Below are positions 1-8,072 of a stretch of DNA of 26,297 bases, in pieces (positions within the stretch are counted from its first letter, which is position 1; each line of letters begins with the position of its first letter). Source of the stretch: JBBSOK01 sp038259825 (GTDB lineage: Bacteria > Bacteroidota > Bacteroidia > Flavobacteriales > Flavobacteriaceae). The position numbers were made by a program, and so were the translations under genes. The stretch lies in assembly GCA_038259825.1 (NCBI GenBank), contig JBBSOK010000033.1, forward strand, positions 1 through 26,297, written 5' to 3'. Below the pieces are notes generated by a model. The model did no database searches. It saw nothing but the letters and a program-made list of their open reading frames with translations, and was not told where the DNA came from.

Positions 1-252
1 GCTACACCAGATTTAGCATTGATTGATGTTGAATACCGCGATGTAGTTTGGGTAGATGCAAAACATCCAAGCGAATGGAACACAGCAATCCTTAATCAAT
101 TAGGCGAAACCTGGAAAACTTCAGAAAGATTAACGGATAAAGATTTATACCCAGATAAAATTGAATTTGATATTCAGCCTTCAATGGCAAAGGATTCCAT
201 ACTTATTGATTCTGAAGAAAATTTAAAGCTTTTAGGAAAGGATAGTCTTTAA
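1..252 (+). CDS. Hypothetical protein, 3' fragment
   Basis: The reading frame is open from the first base of the window (Ala-Thr-Pro-Asp...) to the TAA at 250-252, so this is the last 83 residues of a gene that begins outside the window. The tail is rich in acidic residues and tryptophan (motifs VVWVDAKHPSEW and GETWKTSERL) and has no membrane segment, lipobox or T9SS tail, so the visible part looks cytosolic. I do not recognise the family. A TTG codon at 19 is in frame but is not a credible start, because the open frame extends past it. Confidence 0.6.
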   Translation, partial: ATPDLALIDVEYRDVVWVDAKHPSEWNTAILNQLGETWKTSERLTDKDLYPDKIEFDIQPSMAKDSILIDSEENLKLLGKDSL

Positions 253-373
253 AATTTAATTTATTATTTACGTTACCATTTTTAAGGTAAAAAATAAAAT
301 GTGACTTTGGAAAAAACACAATAATTAATTTGAAACGATCCAGTTATTATTTGAATTATAATTAAAAACCAAA

Positions 374-1012
374 ATGAAAATAAACTATTTCTTATATTTT
401 ATCTTTTTAAACTCAATGTTTGCATTTGGACAAGTAAAAGAAATATATGCCAATGATAATTTGCAAATTATTACGAAAAGCGAATTTGATAAGGTTATTG
501 ATGGCCCTAAGATTTTGAATATGACCTTTGATCTGGATAGCTTAAAAATTCACGTAAAAGTTGAAACAATTAAAAAAGGTAATATTGCAAAAAGCAAACT
601 TGATACAATTAGAAATCAATTATCAATATTGTCAGACAGGCACATACCAAAAGATAACATCATAGTAATTGACTATTTTCAAGTTTTTGATAAATGTTGG
701 GAAACTTCAAATAGATCTTTTGTAGAAGCTAGATATAAAAATTATTTGAAAAGATTAAACAGAAAAGATAATGTGAGCCAATTTTTTATGTTTAAAACAC
801 CTGAAAAATTATCGTTTTTTGGAAAAAATTTAAAATGGATTGAAGATAAATATAGCACTATTGAAAAAACTTTTTTTCCAATTCAATATCCTTGCGGCGG
901 TTATGTTCTTATAGACAATAAAGGAAATTTTTATGTTCAAAAGGGTGAAGGAAACCGTGGTGCTATAGATGTTTTAGACGATAAAAATACATTTTCTGAA
1001 TCTTTGGACTAA
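374..1012 (+). CDS. Secreted hypothetical protein, thioredoxin-fold-like tail
   Basis: This 212-residue protein starts with a typical Bacteroidota signal peptide (hydrophobic residues 5-17, cleavage after AFGQ near residue 20), so it is probably periplasmic. The rest is Lys/Asp-rich. Near residues 93-100 is a strand-like segment IIVIDYFQ, followed by a lone Cys (DKCWE), and near 173-190 the stretch GGYVLIDNKGNFYVQ resembles the beta-hairpin ending thioredoxin-like Bacteroidota proteins. No CxxC motif is present, so a redox role is not supported. No partner gene is evident; the next gene is convergent. Function unknown. ATG 374 is chosen because it sits directly before the signal peptide. Confidence 0.65.
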   Translation: MKINYFLYFIFLNSMFAFGQVKEIYANDNLQIITKSEFDKVIDGPKILNMTFDLDSLKIHVKVETIKKGNIAKSKLDTIRNQLSILSDRHIPKDNIIVIDYFQVFDKCWETSNRSFVEARYKNYLKRLNRKDNVSQFFMFKTPEKLSFFGKNLKWIEDKYSTIEKTFFPIQYPCGGYVLIDNKGNFYVQKGEGNRGAIDVLDDKNTFSESLD

Positions 1013-1093
1013 GTTTAATAGTTAATTTTCCAAAATAAATTATTTAAATATTACAAAACTCTTTGCTTACTTCAAGCTCTAAATATAAATGAG

Positions 1094-1154
1094 CAAAAAA
1101 ATGTTGAGAAAAAATAAGCTATTCTTTAAAATAATTTAGATTAACCTCAACATT
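1094..1154 (-). terminator. Probable terminator of the porin gene
   Basis: A perfect 9-bp inverted repeat (AATGTTGAG at 1100-1108 and CTCAACATT at 1146-1154) is followed on the minus strand by a run of seven T (positions 1101-1095). It lies 22 bp beyond the minus-strand porin gene. The 37-nt loop is long for an intrinsic terminator, so confidence is moderate. Confidence 0.45.
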
Positions 1155-1175
1155 GATTTTAATTTCAGCTTCAAT

Positions 1176-3092
1176 TTACAAAAAGAAATCCCAAACCAAA
1201 CCAAATCTAATTACGGCATCGCGATATGGAACATTTGGTGCAGAAAAGTGATTGTTCGTGCTTTGAAAAAGTTGACCAAAATTTTCCCACTTAAAGAAAA
1301 TTCGCGTTTGCCTAACCTTGGCATTGAAGAAAATATCCAATAAAGGGAAACTACCCAACTCTTGATCGTTTTGAACATAAAATTCGGAAAGTACCGGATC
1401 GTATCCGTTCATATTATATTCGGTAAAATATTTAAAGGTTACGCCTGTTTGTATAAACAACGCCCGTTTAAACCAATTGTCTTCATAATATAAAGAGTTT
1501 CTGGTAATTAATTGTGGCACATTTAAAACACCTTCTCCACTAACCACTTTTTGATATAACACTGTATTTGTTAATGCGATATTGCCGTATTTAAATGTTT
1601 TTTCAGCCTTTATTTTTAGGTAATCTACTCGAACATCTGCCTGTTGCGGTTTAGGAAGTGAATCTATAGGATTCAGAGCAAAAAAAGTATAATCATCAAT
1701 ACCCGTATAGCTTACTGAAGCATCTAAAAGTTTTTTTGATTTTAATTCGAATTTTAATTCTTGGGTTTTTACGTTTTGAAAATCTGTTTGCCAATTATAG
1801 TTCTGGTAATCACTTTGATATAACAAAAAATTGAAATTTGGCGCAACGGAATGTACCGTTATTGACGCTTTTACCCTATTATCTTTATCAAGCGAATAAC
1901 CCGCAGATCCTTGTAAATAATTGCCCGTAAAATCTCCCGAAAGGTTAATGGCGCCTTTTCCAGAAAGTTCAAAACCGCGATATTCTTTTTCATACGCACC
2001 GCCAAATTCGATTATATTTCCTTGTAAACGGTTGTTAATCCTACCTTCAACTAAATTTAAAACGGAATTATACCCATAATTATAATCGGTATATCCTGCC
2101 CAAGCCGTTACTTTACCAATTAGCGAATTATCCAAACGCGCGTATCCTTTTGCGTTAAAATCTTCAAGTTTGGTCTTATCCAAAATATTAGCATTTACGA
2201 AAGATTCACCAAAACCTTGGTATGGAGTAATTTGTCTGTACTCGTAAAATTTATCTTCGTATGTAATAATGTTTCCGATAGCTAAAACATTATACCCCAA
2301 ACTATCACGATTATCAATTAGCGCATATTCATGCTCGCCGTAAAAACGTAAACCTTCCAATTTATTTTCGCCATCGTCAAAATTTACGTCTAATCTTCCA
2401 CGATCTGTAAATTCAGGATCATCTGTTATAAATAAATTTAGTGAATTGGGTGTTAAACCTCCATTTTCAAGATTTAAAACATCTTGCGCTGCCACGTGTG
2501 TGCGGATATTATATCTGTTGTTTTTAGTTCTGTAATTTGCTGTAAAAACAAAATTACCCGTACTGGTCAAGTTATGTTGATATTGCCCCAAAGACCGAAC
2601 ACCTTTATATTCCAAAGAAAAATTAAATTGCGGCGATGTATTTATTGTAAAAAAAGCATCCAGCTGCTGCCCTTGGTTAAAGGCGGTTTTAAAATAGAGC
2701 TCAGTTAATGGAGTTGGAACATTGTAATAATTAATATCCTCTATCTGCCGGTAGTTAAAATGGTGGCTTTGCGCAACAAACTTTGGCTTCAAATTTAAAT
2801 CATCAAATGTATATGCTAAGGTATTGTAAGTTTGGCCAACATTCGAAAACGGTAAAAGTTCAAAATTATCTTTTCGCAGATAATTGAATTTATAATCTTT
2901 TTGGATACTGAGTGTTGTGTCAATGTGGATTGTATCCCTGTTTGCCGATATAATTTTATAAAGCTCAATAGGCGGCTTTATTTTTTTTCCCTGCGCATCT
3001 GTAGCATTAGGATTTGGCGCCAAACCTTTGTTCTGACAAAGCATTGTTGCTGAAGAAATCAACAAAAGGAAAAGCAACAAATATGGTTTCAT
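1176..3092 (-). CDS. Putative outer-membrane porin (Porin_10-like beta-barrel)
   Basis: The protein has a signal peptide (MKPYLLLFLLL..., cleavage near ATMLCQ) and about 600 residues of alternating polar and aromatic strands with Tyr/Asn-rich turns, ending in Phe-Phe-Leu, the aromatic C-terminus of BamA-inserted barrels. Length, proline-rich N-terminus after cleavage (KIKPPIELYKI) and repeated ELK/YxG strand patterns fit the 'putative porin' family of Bacteroidota (PF14121). It would sit in the outer membrane; the substrate is unknown. I chose ATG 3092 because a TATATTTG -7 element ends at 3114 on this strand, leaving a short leader. ATG 3107 (five residues longer) and TTG 3116 are alternatives. 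It is divergent from rnhB with under 80 bp between them. Confidence 0.8.
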   Translation of the reverse strand: MKPYLLLFLLLISSATMLCQNKGLAPNPNATDAQGKKIKPPIELYKIISANRDTIHIDTTLSIQKDYKFNYLRKDNFELLPFSNVGQTYNTLAYTFDDLNLKPKFVAQSHHFNYRQIEDINYYNVPTPLTELYFKTAFNQGQQLDAFFTINTSPQFNFSLEYKGVRSLGQYQHNLTSTGNFVFTANYRTKNNRYNIRTHVAAQDVLNLENGGLTPNSLNLFITDDPEFTDRGRLDVNFDDGENKLEGLRFYGEHEYALIDNRDSLGYNVLAIGNIITYEDKFYEYRQITPYQGFGESFVNANILDKTKLEDFNAKGYARLDNSLIGKVTAWAGYTDYNYGYNSVLNLVEGRINNRLQGNIIEFGGAYEKEYRGFELSGKGAINLSGDFTGNYLQGSAGYSLDKDNRVKASITVHSVAPNFNFLLYQSDYQNYNWQTDFQNVKTQELKFELKSKKLLDASVSYTGIDDYTFFALNPIDSLPKPQQADVRVDYLKIKAEKTFKYGNIALTNTVLYQKVVSGEGVLNVPQLITRNSLYYEDNWFKRALFIQTGVTFKYFTEYNMNGYDPVLSEFYVQNDQELGSFPLLDIFFNAKVRQTRIFFKWENFGQLFQSTNNHFSAPNVPYRDAVIRFGLVWDFFL

Positions 3093-3113
3093 CAGTATTT
3101 TATACATTCGTGG

Positions 3114-3121
3114 CAAATATA
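3114..3121 (-). promoter_or_regulatory. -7 element of the porin promoter
   Basis: Minus-strand TATATTTG matches the Bacteroidota sigma-A -7 consensus TAnnTTTG and would place the transcript start near 3107-3109. This supports translation from ATG 3092 rather than 3107. No convincing -33 TTG lies at the usual distance. Confidence 0.4.
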
Positions 3122-3168
3122 ATTTTTTTAATTATGAATTGTCGAAACTCAATTCTGAAATTACCTGG

Positions 3169-3795
3169 ATGCTCAAGTTAAAAATACATAACAATTTAAT
3201 AGAATGCGGGACGGACGAAGCCGGTCGTGGCTGTCTTGCCGGTCCAGTAACTGCCGCTGCGGTTATTCTTCCACATAATTTTAAACATCCTTTTTTAACG
3301 GATAGCAAACAACTTTCAGAAAAGAAACGTTTGTTGTTGAAGGATATTATTGAAAAAGAAGCTTTAGCGTTTGCGGTTGTTCACGTAATGATGGATGAAA
3401 TTGATAAAATAAATATTTTGAATGCTTCAATTTTAGGAATGCATCGCGCTATTGAAAAATTAAAAATAAAGCCAGAATTTATAGCGGTGGATGGTAATAG
3501 GTTTAAGCAATTCGCTGAGATTCCACATATATGTGTAGTAAAAGGCGATAGCAAATATCTGCACATTGCAGCTGCTTCTATCTTGGCAAAAACCTATCGG
3601 GATGAATTTATGTTGAAGCTTCACAAAGATTTTGAACCCTATAATTGGAAAAAAAACAAAGGTTACCCAACGATGGAGCATCGTGAAGCAATTAGAAATT
3701 ATGGAATTACTACTTTTCATAGAAAGTCTTTTAAACTTTTGCCTGAGCAATATTCATTAGATTTTAAATATAAAAATACTGTTGAAAAACGGTAG
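3169..3795 (+). CDS. rnhB: Ribonuclease HII
   Basis: A 208-residue type 2 RNase H that cleaves the RNA strand of RNA-DNA hybrids and removes misincorporated ribonucleotides from DNA. The diagnostic N-terminal GTDEAGRG motif gives catalytic Asp16 and Glu17. Asp108 (AVDGN) and Asp127 (KGDSKY, followed by HIAAASILAKTYRD) complete the DEDD active site, and the C-terminal NKGYPT...HR...G.T..HR block is also present. Start ATG 3169 gives the usual short N-terminus (MLKLKIHNNLIECGTDEAGRG). An in-frame TTG at 3139 would add ten residues with no counterpart in the family. It is a cytosolic housekeeping gene, divergent from the porin and followed by a co-oriented lipoprotein gene 55 bp downstream. Confidence 0.95.
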   Translation: MLKLKIHNNLIECGTDEAGRGCLAGPVTAAAVILPHNFKHPFLTDSKQLSEKKRLLLKDIIEKEALAFAVVHVMMDEIDKINILNASILGMHRAIEKLKIKPEFIAVDGNRFKQFAEIPHICVVKGDSKYLHIAAASILAKTYRDEFMLKLHKDFEPYNWKKNKGYPTMEHREAIRNYGITTFHRKSFKLLPEQYSLDFKYKNTVEKR

Positions 3796-3850
3796 ATAAC
3801 TCTTTAAATATAGCGGTAAACCCTTTGTTTTACTTACTATTTTTGTAAAT

Positions 3851-6295
3851 ATGAAGCTACTTTTTAAAATATCCATGGTAATTTTTATGACATTTTCAAC
3901 TGCAAGTTGCGATAATGACGTTGTGCGCAATGGAAAATTGGAAGAATATATTCCGCAAAATACAGTTGCCGTTTTTAAGATCAAACAATTAAAATCTTTG
4001 TTAACCGATTTTAATAATAACGGTTTGCTCAATAATATAGCACAGGATTCTTCAACCCTTTTTAATATTGAAAGAATAAGCTTATTGAAGTATTTAGAAC
4101 CAAAAGCTGAAAGTATTTTATGCTTCAATAAAACTGCCGAAGGAAAATTGGATTTTACTTTTATTACCAAAGACAGTAAAAATCTTTTTAAAACAGATTC
4201 TTTAAAAGATAAATTAATTGAAACGCTTTCTTATGATGACAAGCAAATTCAAAAGGTCACAATCAATAATGAAGTAAGTTTTTCTTCAATAGTTGACAGC
4301 GTTTATATTGCAACATCATCCCAGAAAATATTAGAATCTATATTGGATGGCTCGGTTGAAAACGATGCTGTTTTTAATAAGGTTTATGATGCACAGAACA
4401 ATTCCAACTTTGGGTTGTTGGTTAAAAATAGAAAAATTTCGGTGTCAGATTCTACTAAGAAAATTGAATTGGCAAAATGGTATTCATTAGATATTGAGTT
4501 GCAACCAAAATCCATTTCCGCTACAGGAATAGCGGTTGGCAGAGATAGTTTACATTATTTAATAGATATTTTTGAAGGACAAACGCCACAAGAAAATAAT
4601 ATTGCAAGCATAACGCCAACAAATGCTAAAAAAATAACCGCATTTACAATTAGCGATTCAGATTTATTTCTTAGAAATCTTTCAGCTTTTTCGAGCAATC
4701 AAAAAGACTCAATACCAAATGAAATTTTTCGAAATATAAGTGAAGTTGCTGAAATTACATTTCAAGATGAAAAGGTAATTATTTTGAATAGCAATGATGA
4801 AACCACAACGGATGCGGCTTTGGCAAAGTTTGTAAACCAAGGGGAAATATATCGGGAAATTTCAATTAACTCATTTACGGAAGCAGATTTATTCAGCAAA
4901 AAACTTGATCCAATAATTACTACATTTTCGGCAAATTATATTTTTCAGATTGATTCGTTTTTCATTTTTTCTGAAAATATCTTGACTGCAAATCAATTTA
5001 TAAATGATTATTCTGCCGACAATGTGCTAGGAAAACAAGGTTATTATAAAACTTCAAGCTCAAAAATTGGTACAACATCTTCGCTATTATTTATAAATTT
5101 TGATGAAAATGTTCCGCAATTACTCAATTCAGTATTTAATAGTTCTGAAGAGAATAAAATTAAGAAAGAAGGTTTCGATAAATATTCAATGGCAGTATTT
5201 CAATTAAGTTACGATCGCGATTTTGCACACGTAGCTTTTGTTTGTAATGAAATTTCAAGAAAAGCGATTGTTGCGCAAAACACTTCTGCAGAAACTAAAT
5301 TTACGCTGGATGTATTACCAATCGGCGCAATTAAAATTTATAATCCATCAAAAAATCAAGATGTTGCAATTGTTGTACAAGACGCTGCAAACACCTTATA
5401 TTCTATTTCAAAAACTGGAAAAGCCAACTGGACCAAAAAATTAGATGGTCCAATTGTAGGGGGAATTAATGAGGTAGATGTTTTAAAAAATGGCACCAAC
5501 CAGCTTGCGTTTGTTACTGAAAAAACGTTCTATATTCTCGATAAAAATGGAGCGGATGTTAAACAATTTCCAGTAAAATTTAAGGATAAAATTACCCAGC
5601 CACTTGCTGTTTTTGATTATGACAATAATGAGAATTACCGATTTGTAATTATTCAAGCTAAAGATATCCTTATGTATGACAAGGCGGGCAAGGTTGTAAA
5701 AGGATTTATGTATACTAAAGCAAAATCTAATATCGTGCTACCGCCAAAACATATAAGAATGGGCTCCAAGGATTATTTAATTTTTGCGGAAGATAACGGC
5801 AATCTAAATATTTTAAGTCGAACTGGAAAACCGAGAGTTACGGCAAATAAAAAGTTTGATTTTGGAGTTAATAATATTTTTGAACAAGGTGGAAGTTTTG
5901 CTGTTGTTACAAAGGATAATAATTTTTATACAATTTCAGAAAGCGGAAAAATTGGTAGTAGGAATTTGGAAAATTCAAAAGAAGCAAAAGTTGCAGCGTC
6001 TGAAGACTTGATTGTAAGCTTAGACACTAACGTGCTAATCATCAATAACATAACTGTTGAAATGCCAATTGGAAATTATACGCGTCCGTCAATATTATAT
6101 TCAAAAGGCCGAAAACTTATTACTTTCACCGAAACGTTGGAAAAAAAGGTGTATTTATATGACGCTTCGGGAATATTAGCTGATGGCTTTCCCATTTTAG
6201 GTTCATCAAAAGCCGCTTTTGGCGAGGATGATGACACTAAATTAATTTCTGCTTCTTTTGGAAATGGTAATATTATTAATATAGTGTTACAATAA
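3851..6295 (+). CDS. Large lipoprotein with PQQ/propeller-like C-terminal half
   Basis: The 814-residue protein begins with a lipoprotein signal (lipobox STASC, lipidated Cys20), so it is anchored in a membrane facing the periplasm or cell surface. Residues about 30-450 form a mixed alpha/beta region with repeated DSxxK and F-rich segments that I do not recognise. From about residue 480 there are repeated short strands of the type TLYSISKTGKANWTKKL, TFYILDKNGADV, ILMYDKAGKVV, NLNILSRTGKPR, NFYTISESGKIG and VYLYDASG. These are roughly evenly spaced hydrophobic-D/S-x-x-G-K blades, typical of PQQ/WD-like beta-propellers. No enzymatic motif is seen. It probably acts as a scaffold or binding protein next to rnhB, with no functional link to it evident. 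Confidence 0.7.
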   Translation: MKLLFKISMVIFMTFSTASCDNDVVRNGKLEEYIPQNTVAVFKIKQLKSLLTDFNNNGLLNNIAQDSSTLFNIERISLLKYLEPKAESILCFNKTAEGKLDFTFITKDSKNLFKTDSLKDKLIETLSYDDKQIQKVTINNEVSFSSIVDSVYIATSSQKILESILDGSVENDAVFNKVYDAQNNSNFGLLVKNRKISVSDSTKKIELAKWYSLDIELQPKSISATGIAVGRDSLHYLIDIFEGQTPQENNIASITPTNAKKITAFTISDSDLFLRNLSAFSSNQKDSIPNEIFRNISEVAEITFQDEKVIILNSNDETTTDAALAKFVNQGEIYREISINSFTEADLFSKKLDPIITTFSANYIFQIDSFFIFSENILTANQFINDYSADNVLGKQGYYKTSSSKIGTTSSLLFINFDENVPQLLNSVFNSSEENKIKKEGFDKYSMAVFQLSYDRDFAHVAFVCNEISRKAIVAQNTSAETKFTLDVLPIGAIKIYNPSKNQDVAIVVQDAANTLYSISKTGKANWTKKLDGPIVGGINEVDVLKNGTNQLAFVTEKTFYILDKNGADVKQFPVKFKDKITQPLAVFDYDNNENYRFVIIQAKDILMYDKAGKVVKGFMYTKAKSNIVLPPKHIRMGSKDYLIFAEDNGNLNILSRTGKPRVTANKKFDFGVNNIFEQGGSFAVVTKDNNFYTISESGKIGSRNLENSKEAKVAASEDLIVSLDTNVLIINNITVEMPIGNYTRPSILYSKGRKLITFTETLEKKVYLYDASGILADGFPILGSSKAAFGEDDDTKLISASFGNGNIINIVLQ

Positions 6296-6320
6296 TACCA
6301 AAATATATTTTCCTACAAAG

Positions 6321-6421
6321 TGTTACACGTTTATCTTCCAAATTAAAACGGTAATACTATTGCAAATATCTGATTTATAATTACTTAAAAAGATGTTACA
6401 TAAATTATAGCTTTCGTTACA
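6321..6421 (+). promoter_or_regulatory. GTTACA operator cluster upstream of the DUF7452-like gene
   Basis: TGTTACA occurs at 6321-6327 and 6394-6400, and CGTTACA at 6415-6421. The last two are direct repeats 21 bp apart (two helical turns), ending 21 bp before a TTG. The same arrangement recurs upstream of the AraC-type regulator gene and the OmpA operon, so this is read as a probable binding site of that regulator. Confidence 0.5.
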
Positions 6422-6442
6422 TACGTACTACCACGTACAATA

Positions 6443-6470
6443 TTGTCTTCATAGTTTTGGGGTATTATTA
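6443..6470 (+). promoter_or_regulatory. Promoter of the DUF7452-like gene
   Basis: TTG (6443-6445), a 17-bp spacer and TATTATTA (6463-6470) approximate the Bacteroidota TTG-N17-19-TAnnTTTG promoter. The -7 element is imperfect, which fits a promoter needing an activator bound at the GTTACA repeats just upstream. ATG follows at 6491. Confidence 0.4.
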
Positions 6471-6490
6471 ACCTATAAAACCTTTATATT

Positions 6491-7582
6491 ATGAAAACAA
6501 TTTTATCCTTTATGCTATTTCTTGCCTGTATGGTAGGATTAGCGCAAGACAAAGTTTATGTGCACACAACAACAGCATCCAATACATCTGGCCACATTAC
6601 AAATTTAAATCATCCAGATTTAAATGGAAATCCAAATGCCGGACTTGTGTTCGTTAACAATTACAATCCAGGAGGGATTGATGCAAAGTACAATAATAAC
6701 GTTGCAGGGCTTTGGTATGATGGAGTTAAATGGACTATTTACAATGAAGATTTATCTCCAATGGAAATAGGTGCACACTTTAATGTTTATATAGCAGATG
6801 ATCCTAGCGATGTTATAACACACATCGCCACTCCTGCAAACATTATTGGACATGTAACTATTATGGATCATCCACTCTTAAATGGTAACAACCCTGGTCC
6901 ATATTTAGCAATGTCTCATTATTATAATCCAAATGCAGTTTACAACACTGGAAATTTTGGGCAATATTATCTTAATGGAACAAGAAGATTATATGATGAA
7001 AATTTTACTGCAATGCCAGAAGGTGCAGCATTTAAAGTTCTAATTACCGGCGGTGCTGGCTCAAGTAGAATTTCACATACCTCAACAGCTGCTAGTATTA
7101 GTTCAAACTATACCATTATAGATTCTCCATTGCTTAATGACAACCCAAATGCAACCTTTGTAATGAGCCACTATTGGGGAATTGGAGGGCCTCCAACCGA
7201 AGTTTATTTAAATAGCGTATTGGGTGTTTGGTATACAGGAACACGTTGGGCTATTTACCTTGAAGATACCGCAGAAGCATTTCCTGAAAATGTGGCTTTT
7301 GATATAATTATTGCACCGCAGGATGTTTTAGCGGTAGATGATTTCCAAACAAATGTAAATATCTCAATGTATCCAAACCCAGCAAAAAACTCGGTAACTT
7401 TTAATTCAACAGAAAATATTGAAAAGATATCAATCTACTCTATTCTTGGGAATGAAGTACTTTCGGTAAATGTTGAAAATCAAACTAAAGATTTGGACAT
7501 AAGCCACCTTTCATCAGGCACGTATCTTGCAAAAGTGAAAACGGCAAATAATGCACAAACACTCAAATTGATTAAACAATAA
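6491..7582 (+). CDS. T9SS-exported protein with three DUF7452-like repeats
   Basis: A 363-residue secreted protein. Residues 1-19 are a signal peptide ending GLAQ. Three repeats of about 75-85 residues follow (about 25-100, 112-190, 197-277), each running HxxT..N/S...I.(D/N)HP.LN.NP.A...V.HY.....VYN...G.WY.G.RW.IY.ED...MP.GA.F.V.I. This pattern resembles the repeat annotated as DUF7452; that assignment is from memory. Residues about 290-363 are a T9SS type A sorting domain (ISMYPNPAKNSVTF ... LSSGTYLAKV ... LKLIKQ), so the mature protein is exported through the outer membrane and probably surface-attached or released. It is monocistronic, closed by a strong terminator. Its promoter carries the GTTACA repeats shared with the adjacent regulator gene. 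Confidence 0.8.
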   Translation: MKTILSFMLFLACMVGLAQDKVYVHTTTASNTSGHITNLNHPDLNGNPNAGLVFVNNYNPGGIDAKYNNNVAGLWYDGVKWTIYNEDLSPMEIGAHFNVYIADDPSDVITHIATPANIIGHVTIMDHPLLNGNNPGPYLAMSHYYNPNAVYNTGNFGQYYLNGTRRLYDENFTAMPEGAAFKVLITGGAGSSRISHTSTAASISSNYTIIDSPLLNDNPNATFVMSHYWGIGGPPTEVYLNSVLGVWYTGTRWAIYLEDTAEAFPENVAFDIIIAPQDVLAVDDFQTNVNISMYPNPAKNSVTFNSTENIEKISIYSILGNEVLSVNVENQTKDLDISHLSSGTYLAKVKTANNAQTLKLIKQ

Positions 7583-7593
7583 TCAACCTTTCC

Positions 7594-7628
7594 AAACCGC
7601 CGGATTAAAAAATTCGGCGGTTTCTTTT
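7594..7628 (+). terminator. Intrinsic terminator after the DUF7452-like gene
   Basis: AAACCGCCG (7594-7602) pairs with CGGCGGTTT (7615-7623). The inner bases GATT/AATT extend the stem to a 4-nt AAAA loop, and a T-rich run follows. It begins 11 bp after the stop codon. Confidence 0.85.
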
Positions 7629-7664
7629 TACTGCAAATTTTAATCTAACTATAACTCCCCTATT

Positions 7665-7826
7665 ATGTCGAAAAAATATACATCGTATATCGGGGAAATT
7701 GATTCTCTTATATCAGAAAAAATTCTACTTAACGTAAATAATTTAAAAGACGGAACATATGTTTTGGAGATAGTTTGTAATAACAAGGTTGTTAAAAGAG
7801 TAACCTTCATAAAGCATACTACGTAA
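7665..7826 (+). CDS. 53-residue mini-protein resembling a detached T9SS tail
   Basis: An ATG-started frame (MSKKYTSYIGEIDSL...) ends at TAA 7824-7826. It has no signal peptide or membrane segment. Residues 19-52 read KILLNVNNLKDGTY then VLEIVCNNKVVKRVTFIK. This aligns without gaps with a second 53-residue frame at 11192 (identities include I20, L22, N23, N26, L27, G30, Y32, L34, N39, N40, V43, K44, F48, K50 and T52), which is the main evidence that it is a real gene. The L-N-x-x-N-L-x-x-G-x-Y-x-L-x-I pattern resembles the last strands of T9SS type A sorting domains, such as LDISHLSSGTYLAKV in the preceding gene. It lies behind that gene's terminator; no clear promoter was found. Function unknown. 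Confidence 0.6.
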   Translation: MSKKYTSYIGEIDSLISEKILLNVNNLKDGTYVLEIVCNNKVVKRVTFIKHTT

Positions 7827-7975
7827 ACTTCTTTTTTTGAATTTTCCAGAATTGAATTGCATCAAAATAACTTGACACCATTATCCATTAAATATATTTC
7901 AATTAAAGAGTATTTGTTTTAACAATAGATTGATTCCTAAAAAACTTTGCAACTTTTAAACCTCAAAAATAAAAA

Positions 7976-8004
7976 TGTTACACCTGTAACTCAATTTTGT
8001 TACA
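7976..8004 (+). promoter_or_regulatory. TGTTACA direct-repeat operator upstream of the hybrid regulator
   Basis: TGTTACA at 7976-7982 and 7998-8004, 22 bp apart start to start, ends 20 bp before the -33 TTG. The left copy also forms a small palindrome (TTACACCTGTAA). A 14-nt stretch around the right copy (7996-8009) is identical to 11070-11083 upstream of the OmpA operon. Interpreted as an autoregulatory AraC-type site. Confidence 0.5.
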
Positions 8005-8024
8005 ATAGTACTATCCTTAAAGCA

Positions 8025-8052
8025 TTGGTTTTCATAAAATTGCTTATCTTTA
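8025..8052 (+). promoter_or_regulatory. Promoter of the TPR hybrid regulator gene
   Basis: TTG at 8025-8027, a 17-bp spacer and TATCTTTA at 8045-8052 match TTG-N17-19-TAnnTTTG with one change. The predicted transcript start, near 8058, gives a leader of about 15 nt and supports ATG 8073 as the start. Confidence 0.5.
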
Positions 8053-8072
8053 AGAAGCCAACCAACCTAACA

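Noticed and set aside
7947..8072. N-terminal extension of the hybrid regulator from TTG 7947
   Set aside because: It covers the TGTTACA sites and promoter, and a standard signal peptide begins at ATG 8073.
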